64,000 nt of DNA from Planctomycetota bacterium (lineage in GTDB: Bacteria; Planctomycetota; UBA1135; UBA2386). The notes beneath the pieces are model-generated. The model was not told the DNA's origin and searched no databases. It saw nothing but the letters and a program-made list of their open reading frames with translations. Each line of letters starts with the position of its first letter. Positions within the stretch are counted from its first letter, which is position 1. Below are positions 1 to 9,680 of this stretch, in pieces. The translations under genes and the position numbers were made by a program. The DNA is taken from the NCBI GenBank assembly GCA_016794425.1, contig JAEUHR010000018.1:21304-85303 (forward strand). The letters run 5' to 3'.

Positions 1-14
1 GACCGCCGGCGGCG

Positions 15-2051
15 CTACGTCGCCTTGACGAGCCAGCGCCGCAGCGTGGCGATCAGCGACCCGCGGTCGACCGGCTTGCTGACGAAGTCGTCGCAGCCGG
101 CCGCGAGGCAGCGTTCGCGGTCGCCTTGCAGCGCATTGGCGGTGATCGCGACCACCGGCTTGCGGATGCCGTGCCGGCGCAGCTCCTGCGTCGCCTCGTA
201 GCCGTCGAGCACCGGCATCTGCATGTCCATCAGCACGAGATCGAACGACGAGGCGCCGTCCTGCAGCAGCAGATCGACCGCGTCGCGGCCGTTCTCGGCC
301 ATCGCGACGTCCAGCCCGGCCCGGCGCAGCAGGTGGCCCAGCAGCCGCCGGTTGTCGGGGCCGTCCTCGACCAGCAGCACGCGGCCGTGCAGGTCGCCGG
401 TCGTGGTCGAGCCGGCCTGAGCGGGCGCCGCGTCGGCCGCGGCGGCCGGGAACGACGACGTCGGCAGCCGCAGCACGAACGTGCTGCCGCGCCCCGGCTC
501 GCTGCTGACCGTGATGTCGCCGCCCATCGCCCGGGCCAGGCGCCGCGAGATCGCGAGGCCGAGGCCGGTGCCGCCGTGCTGCCGCGACGCCGAATCGTCG
601 ATCTGGCGGAACGGCTGGAACAGGCGCTTCTGCGCTTCCGGCGCGATACCCGGGCCAGTGTCGACGACGCGGAACTGCGCCTGCGTCGGCGCGGCCTGCT
701 GCACCTGCACGACGACGCTGCCGGCCTTGGTGAACTTGATCGCGTTGCCGACCAGGTTGACCAGGATCTGCCGCAGGCGGAACGGATCCGCCAGCATGCC
801 GAGCCGCGTCGCGAACGGTTCGACGCGCAGCTCGAGCCCGCGGCGCCGAGCCTGGTCGTTCAGCATCGCCGCGACCTCGGCCGCCATCGCGTTCGCGTCG
901 CACGTCTCGGCCTGGATGCGGACCGCATCGGCTTCGAGCTTCGACAGATCGAGGATGTCGCTGAGCACCTCGAGCAGGTGGCGGCCGCTGCGGCGGATCG
1001 TGTCGAGGAACAGCCGGTGCTGCTCCGGCTCGTACGACGGGTCGGCCAGCAGGTCCGTGAAGCCGAGGATCGACGTCAGCGGCGTGCGCAGTTCGTGGCT
1101 CATGTTGGCCAGGAACGCCGACTTCGCCTGGTTCGCGGCTTCGGCCTCGGTCATCGCGCTGCGCAGCCGGTCGTTGGCGGACTCCAGTTCGTCGTTCTTG
1201 GTCGCCAGCACCGCGTGCAGCGCGCGTTCGCGATCGAGCAGCAGCAGCGAGCCGGCGCCGATCAGCAGCAGCAGCGTGGTGCCGAACAAGAGCAGCGTGC
1301 CGGCGCGCCGGCCGAGGATCGCCTCGAGCCACTTGCTGGCGTCGTAGTCGACGCCCAGCACACCGATCACCCGGCCGGTGCGGTCGTGCAGCGGCGCGTA
1401 GGCGGATACCCAGACACCCCAGCGATCGGCGACCGGCTCGTGGTCGAACCGGGGCTCGCCGGCGAACACCCGGTCGAGCAGTTCGGTCTCTTCGGGCGAC
1501 ACGTCGTAGAGCTCGCCGATGTCGGTGCGGGCCTCGCGGTCGCCTTCGTAGGCCCCGTTGTGGTCGTAGTCGGTCTCCGAGTCGACGACCAGCAGCGTCG
1601 CGCCCTCGGCGTCGCGGTGGAACGTGTAGATGTCGTGGGCGCTCGGATTGACGCGCAGCCACTGTTTCTGCTGCTCGATCAGGCGCAGGTAGGTCGGATC
1701 GTCGGCGGCGGTGTCGAGTCCGACGTCGGCGTAGCCGAGTTGTTCGTGGCCGATCGCGTAGGTCGGCGCGAAACCCTCGAGCATCGCGCGCATGCGTTCC
1801 TGCTCCTGCCGCGCCGCGAGGTCGGCGACCAGCACACCGCCGATCGTCATCACGGTCAGCGCCCACATCGCCCCGCGGTACCAGCGCGGCCCGAGACCAC
1901 GGCGCCGCAGGTGCCGCAGCAGCCAGACGCCGGTCACCGCGGCGCCCAGCGCGAACAGCAGCTGGTCGACGCGGTACTCGTACAGCGCGGTCAGGAACGT
2001 CGGGTGCACGTGTCGGCGGATTGGGTGGGGCTCCGGCCGGTCGGGCAACAT
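15..2051 (-). CDS. Membrane hybrid sensor histidine kinase with receiver domain
   Basis: 678 aa. Three hydrophobic segments (about 31-48, 60-79, 250-272) bracket a periplasmic sensor region at about 80-245 that resembles a PAS/CACHE-type fold (RVIGVLGVDYDASKW). A HisKA domain follows, with H-box FLANMSHELRTPL and probable phospho-acceptor His319. The HATPase_c domain has an N box (NLVGNAIKF, about 432-440) and G boxes (DTGPGIA about 464, GGTGLGLAIS about 493). A C-terminal receiver (about 555-675) has acidic residues VED, phospho-acceptor Asp609 (LMDMQMP) and Lys659 (VSKP). It should autophosphorylate and pass phosphate to its own receiver. No separate output regulator lies next to it in the window, so the partner is unknown. 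It is divergent from the acyl-CoA synthetase. Confidence 0.95.
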   Translation of the reverse strand: MLPDRPEPHPIRRHVHPTFLTALYEYRVDQLLFALGAAVTGVWLLRHLRRRGLGPRWYRGAMWALTVMTIGGVLVADLAARQEQERMRAMLEGFAPTYAIGHEQLGYADVGLDTAADDPTYLRLIEQQKQWLRVNPSAHDIYTFHRDAEGATLLVVDSETDYDHNGAYEGDREARTDIGELYDVSPEETELLDRVFAGEPRFDHEPVADRWGVWVSAYAPLHDRTGRVIGVLGVDYDASKWLEAILGRRAGTLLLFGTTLLLLIGAGSLLLLDRERALHAVLATKNDELESANDRLRSAMTEAEAANQAKSAFLANMSHELRTPLTSILGFTDLLADPSYEPEQHRLFLDTIRRSGRHLLEVLSDILDLSKLEADAVRIQAETCDANAMAAEVAAMLNDQARRRGLELRVEPFATRLGMLADPFRLRQILVNLVGNAIKFTKAGSVVVQVQQAAPTQAQFRVVDTGPGIAPEAQKRLFQPFRQIDDSASRQHGGTGLGLAISRRLARAMGGDITVSSEPGRGSTFVLRLPTSSFPAAAADAAPAQAGSTTTGDLHGRVLLVEDGPDNRRLLGHLLRRAGLDVAMAENGRDAVDLLLQDGASSFDLVLMDMQMPVLDGYEATQELRRHGIRKPVVAITANALQGDRERCLAAGCDDFVSKPVDRGSLIATLRRWLVKAT

Positions 2052-2191
2052 GCCGGAACCGCCCGGTTCATCGGCAGGCGCAAGGGGTTGGGAGCAGGTC
2101 CGGGGTCGCCCCTGCGGGAAGTCCCGATGCCGCCGTGGTTCCGGCGTGCGCCCCTTGCACGGCCGCGCGCGGCGTCGACAGTCTCGGCGCG

Positions 2192-3820
2192 ATGTACGGC
2201 CTGATGCAGGAAGTGCCGCTGACCGTGGACTCGATCCTGCGGCGCGCGCGGTCCGTGTTCGCGGCGCGCGAGGTCGTGAGCCGCCGCGACGACGGCCAGC
2301 TGCACCGCACCAGCTACGGCGAAGTCGCCGCGCGTGCCGAGCGGCTGATGGGCGCGCTGCATGCGCTCGGCGTGCGGCCCGGCGACCGCGTCGCGACGCT
2401 CGCGTGGAACAGCCACCGCCACCTGGAGGCGTACTTCGCGGTGCCGTGCCTCGGCGCGGTGCTGCACACGGTCAACGTGCGGCTCACGCGCGAGCAGATC
2501 GCCTGGGTCGTGCGGCACGCCGGCGACCGCGTCGTGCTGGTCGACCGTTCGCTGGTGCCCGCGCTGCAGGCGGCGTTGCCGGATCTGCCGTCGGACCTGC
2601 GCTACGTCGTGTTCGACGACGACGGCCGCGGCGCCGCGGCCGCGCTGCCCGGTGCGCTGGACTACGAAGCGCTGCTGGCCACAGCGGCGCCGCTGCCGGC
2701 TCTGCCGGTGCTCGACGAACGCGCCGCGGCCGGCCTGTGCTACACGTCGGGCACGACCGGCGAGCCGAAGGGCGTGCTCTATTCGCACCGCAGCACGGTG
2801 CTGCACGCGTTCGGCTGCGGCATGGCCGATTCGCTCGGCATCGCGCAGCGCGACTGCGTGCTGCCGGTCGTGCCGATGTTCCACGTCAACGCCTGGGGCC
2901 TGCCGTACGCCTGTGCGCTGGTCGGCAGCAAGCTCGTGCTGCCGGGCTCTCACCTCGGCGGCGACGCGCTGGCGGCGCTGCTCGAACAGGAGCGCGTGAC
3001 GTTCGCGGCCGGCGTGCCGACGATCTGGAACCTGGTGCTGCAGAGCCAGCGCCGTCGGCGCCGCGACCTGTCGGCACTGCGCCGCATCGTGCTCGGTGGC
3101 GCGCCGGCGCCGCGCGCGCTGGTCGAGGCGTGGCAGGCCGAGTGCGGCGTGCCGATCACGCATGCCTGGGGCATGACCGAGACCTCGCCGGTCGGCGCCT
3201 GCACGCACGCCGGCAGCACCGGTCTCGCGCCCGACGACCCGGCCGACTTCACGCTGCGCGAGAAGCCCGGGCGGCCGGTGCCTGGCCTCGAGGCCAAGGT
3301 GGTCGGCGACGACGGCCGCGAACTGCCGTGGGACGGCGCCAGCAGCGGCGAGCTGTGCGTGCGCGGGCCGTGGGTCGCCAGCGCCTACTTCGGCATCGCC
3401 GCCCACGAGGCGTTCGCGGACGCCGGCTGGTTCCGCACCGGCGACATGGCGACGATCGACGCCGACGGCCGCATCGCGATCACCGATCGCAAGAAGGACC
3501 TGATCAAGAGCCGCGGCGAGTGGATCTCGAGCAATGCGCTCGAGAACGCCGCGCTGCGCTGCGACGGCGTGCTCGAGGCCGCCGTGGTCGCGCGGCCGGA
3601 TGCGCTGCGCGACGAGGCGCCGGTGCTGTTCGTGGTCGCCCGCGATGCGGCGGCGCCGCCGAGCGCGCACGCGCTGGTCGCGTGGCTCGGCGCGTCGTTC
3701 CCGCGCTGGCAGCTGCCGCGGCCCGAGGACGTGCACGTCGTCGACGCGATCCCGAAGACCAGCGTCGGCAAGATCGACAAGAAGCTGCTGCGTCGCCGCC
3801 TGCGCGAGCAGCAACCGTGA
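2192..3820 (+). CDS. Acyl-CoA synthetase (AMP-binding, fatty-acid type)
   Basis: 542 aa from the ATG giving MYGLMQEVPLTV; the frame is open further upstream but that part overlaps the divergent kinase start region. ANL-superfamily signatures are complete: P-loop YTSGTTGEPKG near residue 183, VPMFHVNAWG, the adenylate-binding GMTETSP, GWFRTGDMATID, and the C-terminal KIDKK lysine. The enzyme activates a carboxylic acid, probably medium or long chain, to acyl-AMP and then acyl-CoA. The N-terminal MYGLMQ(E)VPLTVDSIL resembles the long-chain or DMSP-type acyl-CoA synthetase group. The substrate cannot be read from sequence. Eight bases separate it from the downstream secreted hydrolase, so co-transcription is likely. 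Confidence 0.93.
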   Translation: MYGLMQEVPLTVDSILRRARSVFAAREVVSRRDDGQLHRTSYGEVAARAERLMGALHALGVRPGDRVATLAWNSHRHLEAYFAVPCLGAVLHTVNVRLTREQIAWVVRHAGDRVVLVDRSLVPALQAALPDLPSDLRYVVFDDDGRGAAAALPGALDYEALLATAAPLPALPVLDERAAAGLCYTSGTTGEPKGVLYSHRSTVLHAFGCGMADSLGIAQRDCVLPVVPMFHVNAWGLPYACALVGSKLVLPGSHLGGDALAALLEQERVTFAAGVPTIWNLVLQSQRRRRRDLSALRRIVLGGAPAPRALVEAWQAECGVPITHAWGMTETSPVGACTHAGSTGLAPDDPADFTLREKPGRPVPGLEAKVVGDDGRELPWDGASSGELCVRGPWVASAYFGIAAHEAFADAGWFRTGDMATIDADGRIAITDRKKDLIKSRGEWISSNALENAALRCDGVLEAAVVARPDALRDEAPVLFVVARDAAAPPSAHALVAWLGASFPRWQLPRPEDVHVVDAIPKTSVGKIDKKLLRRRLREQQP

Positions 3821-3828
3821 GGCATCCC

Positions 3829-5670
3829 ATGATCGAGTCCAGGTTGTTCGTTCGTTCGACTGCCGTCATCTGTGTTCTGTCCGGTCCGCTGTGCGCGCAG
3901 GAGGCCGAGCGCGCCGCACCGGTGTTCGAGGACGGCCAGGCGCAGGTCGTCGAGGCCTTCGCGAAGCCGTCGTCGTGGATCCGCGAGGCGCTGTGGGTCG
4001 AGACCGCGTTCGACAGCGACGGCGACGGCACGCCCGATCGCATGCACGTCGACGTGACGCGGCCGCGCCAGACCGAGACCGAAGGGCTGAAGGTGCCCGT
4101 CGTCTACGAGACCAGCCCGTACTTCACCGGCGTCGCCGGCAACGACCCGCGGTTCTTCTGGGATCCGCGGCAGGAACTCGGCGCCGAACCGCCGCCGCGC
4201 AGCGCGATGCCGCCGGTGCGGTCGACGGCGCGTCCCGACCGGATCGCCAACAGCGAGGTGCGCAACTGGGTGCCGCGCGGGTTCGCGGTCGTGCACTCGT
4301 GTTCGCCGGGCACGGGCCTGTCGCAGGGCTGCCCGACGATCGGCGGCGAGAACGAGGCGCTGGCGCCGAAGGCCGTGATCGACTGGCTGTGCGGCCGCGC
4401 CAAGGGCTACACGACGATCGACGGCAAGGAAGAGGTGGTCGCCGACTGGTGCAGCGGCAAGGTCGGCATGATCGGTGCGAGCTACAACGGCACGCTGCCG
4501 ATCGCCGCGGCCGCGACCGGCGTCGAGGGCCTGGCGGCGATCGTGCCGATCGCGCCGAACACGTCCTACTACCTCTACTACCGCAGCAACGGCCTGGTGC
4601 GGCACCCCGGCGGTTACATGGGCGAGGACATCGACGTGCTGTACGACTTCGTCAACAGCGGCGATCCGGCGCGTCGCGACTGGTGCAACGAACACGTGCG
4701 CGACGGCGTGCTGAAGAAGCACCAGGACCGCGCGACCGGCGACTTCAACGACTTCTGGTTCACGCGCGACTACCTGCGCGACGTCGACAAGATCCGCGCC
4801 GCGACGCTGATGGCGCACGGGCTCAACGACTGGAACGTGATGCCCGAGCACAGCGTGCGCGTCTACGCGGCGCTGAAGCAGCGCGCGGTGCCGTGCCTCG
4901 CGTTCTTCCACCAGGGCGGCCACGAGGGTGCGCCGCCGCTCGAACTGGTGAACCGCTGGTTCACGCGGTTCCTCTACGGCGTCGAGAACGGCATCGAGAC
5001 CGGACCGAAGAGCTGGATCGTGCGCGAAGACGATGCGCCGACGCAGCCGACGACCTACGCCGACTATCCGCACCCCGACGCGGCGCCGGTCACGCTGCAC
5101 CTGCGAGCCGGTGGCGGCAAGGTCGGCGGCCTCGCGCTCGGCGCGGCGGCGTCGAGCCAGGGCAAGGAGACGCTGGTCGACGACGCGCAGGTGCACGGCA
5201 GCAAGCTCGCGCAGGCCGCCGAGTCGCCGCACCGGCTGCTCTATGCGACGCCGCCGCTGGTGCAGCCGCTGCACCTGTCGGGCACGGCGCGGATCACGCT
5301 GCGCCTCGCGTGCAGCAAGCCGGCGACGAACCTGTCGGTGTGGCTGGTGACGCTGCCGTGGCAGGGCACGTCGGTGCAGAACGTCGTCACGCGCGGCTGG
5401 GCCGACCCGCAGAACCGCAACTCGCTGACCAAGAGCGAACCGCTGGTGCCCGGTGAGTTCGTCGACGTCACGTTCGACCTGCAGCCCGACGACCAGGTGC
5501 TCGAAGCGGGCAAGCAGCTCGCGCTGATGGTGTTTGCCAGCGACCGCGACTTCACGCTGTGGCCGCCGCCCGGCACCGAACTGACCGTCGACCTCGATGC
5601 GACGACGCTGGTGCTGCCGGTGGTCGGCGGCGAAGCGGCGCTGCGGACCGCGACCGGCGCGGACAAGTGA
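3829..5670 (+). CDS. Secreted CocE/NonD-family hydrolase (X-Pro dipeptidyl-peptidase-like, S15)
   Basis: 613 aa with an N-terminal signal peptide (hydrophobic run to about residue 22, LCAQ). The alpha/beta-hydrolase nucleophile elbow is GASYNG near residue 216. The likely triad Asp is in LNDWNV and the His in GGHEG. A C-terminal jelly-roll half (about 400-610; LHLSGTARITLRLACSKP, LMVFASDRDFTLWPPPGTEL) is the X-Pro dipeptidyl-peptidase C-terminal domain. Members cleave Xaa-Pro dipeptides or hydrolyse esters such as cocaine and beta-lactam esters; which applies here is unknown. The first Met, nine bases after the upstream stop, is chosen because it opens the signal peptide. The next gene overlaps its stop (GTGA). 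Confidence 0.9.
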   Translation: MIESRLFVRSTAVICVLSGPLCAQEAERAAPVFEDGQAQVVEAFAKPSSWIREALWVETAFDSDGDGTPDRMHVDVTRPRQTETEGLKVPVVYETSPYFTGVAGNDPRFFWDPRQELGAEPPPRSAMPPVRSTARPDRIANSEVRNWVPRGFAVVHSCSPGTGLSQGCPTIGGENEALAPKAVIDWLCGRAKGYTTIDGKEEVVADWCSGKVGMIGASYNGTLPIAAAATGVEGLAAIVPIAPNTSYYLYYRSNGLVRHPGGYMGEDIDVLYDFVNSGDPARRDWCNEHVRDGVLKKHQDRATGDFNDFWFTRDYLRDVDKIRAATLMAHGLNDWNVMPEHSVRVYAALKQRAVPCLAFFHQGGHEGAPPLELVNRWFTRFLYGVENGIETGPKSWIVREDDAPTQPTTYADYPHPDAAPVTLHLRAGGGKVGGLALGAAASSQGKETLVDDAQVHGSKLAQAAESPHRLLYATPPLVQPLHLSGTARITLRLACSKPATNLSVWLVTLPWQGTSVQNVVTRGWADPQNRNSLTKSEPLVPGEFVDVTFDLQPDDQVLEAGKQLALMVFASDRDFTLWPPPGTELTVDLDATTLVLPVVGGEAALRTATGADK

Positions 5671-6005
5671 CGCCGGCGCAGTTCCGCAAGGCGGCGCTGG
5701 CACTGCCCGACGTCGTCGAAGGCAGCCACCACGAGCACGCGGACTTCCGCGCCGGCGGCCGCGTGTTCGCATCGCTGTGGCCCGACGGCGAGCGCGCGAT
5801 GGTCAAGCTGCCGCCGGACGAGCAGCGGCGGCTGTGTGAACGGCTGGCCGGAGCCGCCGTGCCGGCGACCGGCGCGTGGGGGCGTGCCGGGTGCACCGTG
5901 GTGCGGCTCGCGGCGTGGACGGTCGCCGATGCGAAGGATGCGCTGACGCAGGCGTGGCAGGCCGCGACCGCGGCGCGGCCGCCGCGGCGGCGTCGCGTCG
6001 ACTGA
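5667..6005 (+). CDS. MmcQ/YjbR-like small protein
   Basis: 112 aa from a GTG that overlaps the upstream TGA (GTGA), indicating translational coupling to the hydrolase gene. The sequence has the family pattern: an N-terminal helix ending ALALPDVVEGSHHEHADFR, then the strand GGRVFASLW, a central VKLPPDEQRRL, and a C-terminal helix (DAKDALTQAWQAAT). YjbR/MmcQ proteins have a double-wing fold and are suspected DNA-binding proteins with no proven function. Its length matches the family. The Arg-rich tail (RRRR) is unremarkable. Confidence is high for the family and nil for a specific role. Confidence 0.8.
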   Translation: MTPAQFRKAALALPDVVEGSHHEHADFRAGGRVFASLWPDGERAMVKLPPDEQRRLCERLAGAAVPATGAWGRAGCTVVRLAAWTVADAKDALTQAWQAATAARPPRRRRVD

Positions 6006-6012
6006 CGGCCGG

Positions 6013-9000
6013 CTACTTCGCTTCCGTGTAGCCGGTCGCCGCGTCGTCGACCGTGTAGAGCGTGCCGTTGCGCAGGTAGAACTTCTCGCGCTCCGTCTGG
6101 TTCAGCGGCCGCGAGCCGATGCGGCCGTAGACGCCGATCTGGTTGCCGCTCTCGTCGACGCCGCGGTCGCGCAGCATGCCGGTCGAGATGCCGACCGCCG
6201 CGCCGCCGGTGCGGTAGCTGGCGACCAGGCGTGGCGTCGGGCGCGGCGAGAAGCCGTATGTGCCGTGGCTGCGCGACGGCGTCCAGACCTCGACGACCTT
6301 GAGGCCGCCGCGGCCGTCGGCGACGTAGGCGAACATGCTCGCGTTGGTCAGGCCGGTCGTGACCGCGGTCGCGTCCACGATCGCGCCGTCGCCGGTGAAC
6401 TTCTCGACGACCTTCGGCGCGCGGAACTGCCGCACGTCGACGATCACGAGGCCCTCGGCGCCGCCGGCGACGTAGGCGTAGGTGCGGCACAGGCGCACGC
6501 CGCGCGCGTCGGCGAGCGGCACGGTCGCCGACGGCACGTGCACCGGGTTGCTCAGGTCCGTGACGTCGAACACCTGCATGCCCTGCGCGTCGGTGATCGC
6601 CGCATAGCGGAACTGCACGTCGATGGCGCGCGGCTGCGACAGCCCCTGCGTGACCGTGCGCACGAGGCGCGGGTTCTTCGGGTCGTCGATGTCGACGATC
6701 GCGAGGCCGGTCGGCACCAGCACGTAGAGGAAGTGGCCGACGACCATGCCGGCGTGCGCGCCGGCCAATGCGCCGTTCGGATTGAAGGTCGCGGCGCGCT
6801 GCAGGAAGTTGTTGTCGGGGTCGCCGTCGACCATCGTGTCGACGTCGACCGTGATCAGGCCTTCCTGGCGGTCCAGCACGTAGGCGTAGGAGAACAGCGG
6901 GTGCACCGGCGTCTCCTTGTTGGCCGGGTCGACCTTGCGCTTGCCGTCGGTCGGCACGGTCGTCGGCAGCACGATCGCCGCGGCGTCGCGCGACGGCACG
7001 TGCGTGTCGTGGCCGATCGGGCTGAACGGCGCCGACACGATGCGCTGCGCGACGTCCTTGTTGGCGATGTTGGCGATGTCGAGCACGCGGAAGCCCTCTT
7101 TGCCAGCCGCCGTGAACAGGTATTCGCCGCGCGCCTGCGCGAACACGGCCGGCGTCGAGTGCGTGTGAGCTTCGGTCAGCGCGCCGTCGTTCGCGGTGTG
7201 CGCGGCGTGCTCGCTCGGCATCGTCATGGCGTGGAAGTCGCTGCCGATCACCGGCTGCGGTTCCCAGCCGTCGGTGACGCGCACCGCGGTGACTCCGGTC
7301 GTCGTCGCGAGGTGCACGAAGGTGCCGACGAAGTCGGATGCGTGCACGCCGAGATTGAAGCGGGTGGCCAGCTGCGCGTTGTTGTCGTCGGCCTTGCTGA
7401 CGTGGCAGCTGGTGCACTGCTGGCCGTGTTCGGCGCTGACCGTGTGCGGGATGTAGGGCGAGAACGCGTGGCCGCTGTGGCCCGACGCGGACACGGTCGG
7501 CTGCTGGTGCGTCGCGATCGCGCGGTTGCCGTTCTCGGCGGTCGCGATCGGCGCCGACGCCGAACGGATCGGCGAGATCTTGTTGCCCTTGACGTCGCCG
7601 TTCTTGCCGAGCATCAGGCAGTCGCTGCGCAGGCCCTGCGAGTAGTAGCCGACGTCGACCAGCGTCTTCTCGCCGAAGAAGTGGCTCGAGGCCCGGTTGC
7701 GGTTCGTCTTGCCGGCCAGGTGGCACCCGGCGCAGCTGATTGCCCACGACGTGTGGCAGGTGTAGCACGTCATCTCGTCGCTGTTGTGCGCGTAGCACTC
7801 GTTCGACTTCGACGCGTCGCCCCAGGTGTCGTTGCCCTTCTGCAGCGTCTTCGCCAGCGCCGCCTTCGCGTTGTAGCGCGGCGAGGTCTTGTCGACGACG
7901 TCGGTCAGCTGCGGCACGGTCCACTCGAGGTTCGGATCGACCTTGCTGCGCTGCTTCAGCACGTCGCCCTTCTTCGGCGCGCGGTCGCCGATGTCGTTGC
8001 CGGCGGCGTCGACCCAGCGGAACTGGCGGCGGCGGTCCGTCGCCTTGCCGCTCTGCAGCAGCCGGTTGCCACCGGCGGGGTTCGAGGTCACGAGGTCGGC
8101 GCGCTGCGCGATCGTGCCGTGGCAGTCGGTGCAGTAGATCTCGACCGCATTGATCATCTCGCCGTACAGCTTGCCGTCGCCGTGCGAGTCCTGCTCGGTG
8201 TGGCAGTCGATGCAGTGCATGCCGACCTCGTAGTGGTGGTCGGCCAGGTGCACGGCCTTCGACGCCCAGTCCTTGTCGCTCCAGTCGATCAGCTTGCCGT
8301 CCTTGCCGACCAGCTGGCCTTCGAAGTTGGTCTTGTAGACCTTGCGGAACGACCAGCCCGAACGGTGTTGCGAGCTGAACTGCGTGTGCTTCGCGTCGCG
8401 GTTGGCCTCGAGGTGCACGTCCGCGAGTTCGGCGCCCTTCTTCGGCGAGCCGTCGCCGTGATAGAGCAGCTTGCCGTCGCTCTCACCGTCCCACCACATC
8501 AGGCCCGCGTAGTTGTCGATCGCGCCGCTGCCCTGGTGGTTGTGGCACGTCAGGCACTGGCTGGTCGGGATCTGCGTCGTGAAGCGGTGCTGGATCGGGT
8601 GGCCCGGTTCGCCCTTCGGGATCGTCGGATCGCCGTTCTTCGCGTCGGTCGTGCCGAGGTAACCGTGCGGCGCCGCGTGCGCCGACATCTTCGGGTCCTC
8701 GCTGTTGGCGTAGAGCACGTGGCAGGCCGTGCAGCCGCTCGAACGGAACTCGCCGCCGTAGTCGTTGGTGCCGAGGAACCAGACGTACGGGTCGTTGAGG
8801 CGCGTCTTGTGCAGCACGAAGTGCGCGAAGTCGACGCGCGCGCCGGTGCCGAGACCGCGCTGCTTGGCCTGGCCGCGCTCCGCGGCGCGGAAGATGTTGC
8901 CGGGCTGGCTGGTGTTGTAGCGCGGCACCGGGATCAGCTGCTCGACGACGCCGCGCGCCTTCTCGGCGGCGGTCGGCGGCGGCGTTGTCTTCGCGATCGC

Positions 9001-9651
9001 CGCCTCGCCGTTGGGCATGTAGAACTCGCCGATGACGTAGTTCTTGTACGGCAGCACGCCGTTGTTGTAGGTGCCCGAGCCCATGACCATCGCGCTGTGC
9101 GTCATCATGCTGGTCATGACGCGGGCCGTGATCTCGGGATGGCAGCCGGTCGCGCCGCAGGTCTGCGGCGCCACGCGCAGGTCACCGGGATTGATGAACC
9201 GCACGTACTCGAGCCGTTCGCGGTTCAGCAGCGCATAGGTGCGCTCGGGATTGCGCGAGCCGAGCCATTCCTCGGGGAAGGCCGGCTGCACGTGTGCGCT
9301 CTGCATCGTCTTCGTGTAGTCGGCCGGATAGGGCCGCTGCACCGCGCCGCCGGTCCAGGCGACCGACGGATCGCCGCCGTGGCAGTCGGCGCAGCCGATC
9401 TTCCAGACGTTGCGGCCGTGCATGTTGGTCGAGTCGATGCCCTGGTGGCACGACAGACAGCCTTCGCTGGACTTCTGTTCGCGTTCCGCGGTCGCTTCCT
9501 GCAGCGACGCCGGCGGCCGCCAGGAGCCGATCGAGGTCGACGTGTCGTGGGCCTTCCAGGCGGGATCGACGGGATTGGACCAGGTCGCGCAGCCGATCGC
9601 GGCGAGCGCGCCGAGCACCAGCGCGGGGACGAGCTTGTTGGACGAGCGCAT
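6013..9651 (-). CDS. Ten-haem c-type cytochrome lipoprotein fused to LVIVD repeats
   Basis: 1212 aa. The start gives MRSSNKLVPALVL, a lipoprotein-like signal with Cys21 (AAIGC). Nine CxxCH motifs (CLSCH at 65-69, then CADCH, CTACH, CLTCH, CIDCH, CTDCH, CYTCH, CAGCH, CTSCH) plus one CGATGCH variant give about ten haem sites, all within roughly the first 850 residues. The last third holds LVIVD-type beta-propeller repeats (GFRVLDIANI, LAIVDIDDPKNP, MQVFDVTDLSNP, LVIVDVRQF, LKVVEVW). It is probably an outer-membrane or surface electron-transfer protein; the propeller may mediate protein contact. It is followed on the same strand, upstream in transcription, by a barrel gene, which suggests a porin-cytochrome conduit. 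Start and family are secure; partner and topology are inferred. Confidence 0.9.
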   Translation of the reverse strand: MRSSNKLVPALVLGALAAIGCATWSNPVDPAWKAHDTSTSIGSWRPPASLQEATAEREQKSSEGCLSCHQGIDSTNMHGRNVWKIGCADCHGGDPSVAWTGGAVQRPYPADYTKTMQSAHVQPAFPEEWLGSRNPERTYALLNRERLEYVRFINPGDLRVAPQTCGATGCHPEITARVMTSMMTHSAMVMGSGTYNNGVLPYKNYVIGEFYMPNGEAAIAKTTPPPTAAEKARGVVEQLIPVPRYNTSQPGNIFRAAERGQAKQRGLGTGARVDFAHFVLHKTRLNDPYVWFLGTNDYGGEFRSSGCTACHVLYANSEDPKMSAHAAPHGYLGTTDAKNGDPTIPKGEPGHPIQHRFTTQIPTSQCLTCHNHQGSGAIDNYAGLMWWDGESDGKLLYHGDGSPKKGAELADVHLEANRDAKHTQFSSQHRSGWSFRKVYKTNFEGQLVGKDGKLIDWSDKDWASKAVHLADHHYEVGMHCIDCHTEQDSHGDGKLYGEMINAVEIYCTDCHGTIAQRADLVTSNPAGGNRLLQSGKATDRRRQFRWVDAAGNDIGDRAPKKGDVLKQRSKVDPNLEWTVPQLTDVVDKTSPRYNAKAALAKTLQKGNDTWGDASKSNECYAHNSDEMTCYTCHTSWAISCAGCHLAGKTNRNRASSHFFGEKTLVDVGYYSQGLRSDCLMLGKNGDVKGNKISPIRSASAPIATAENGNRAIATHQQPTVSASGHSGHAFSPYIPHTVSAEHGQQCTSCHVSKADDNNAQLATRFNLGVHASDFVGTFVHLATTTGVTAVRVTDGWEPQPVIGSDFHAMTMPSEHAAHTANDGALTEAHTHSTPAVFAQARGEYLFTAAGKEGFRVLDIANIANKDVAQRIVSAPFSPIGHDTHVPSRDAAAIVLPTTVPTDGKRKVDPANKETPVHPLFSYAYVLDRQEGLITVDVDTMVDGDPDNNFLQRAATFNPNGALAGAHAGMVVGHFLYVLVPTGLAIVDIDDPKNPRLVRTVTQGLSQPRAIDVQFRYAAITDAQGMQVFDVTDLSNPVHVPSATVPLADARGVRLCRTYAYVAGGAEGLVIVDVRQFRAPKVVEKFTGDGAIVDATAVTTGLTNASMFAYVADGRGGLKVVEVWTPSRSHGTYGFSPRPTPRLVASYRTGGAAVGISTGMLRDRGVDESGNQIGVYGRIGSRPLNQTEREKFYLRNGTLYTVDDAATGYTEAK

Positions 9652-9680
9652 GGGGTGGCTTCGAGCGGGAGTGCGAGGGG

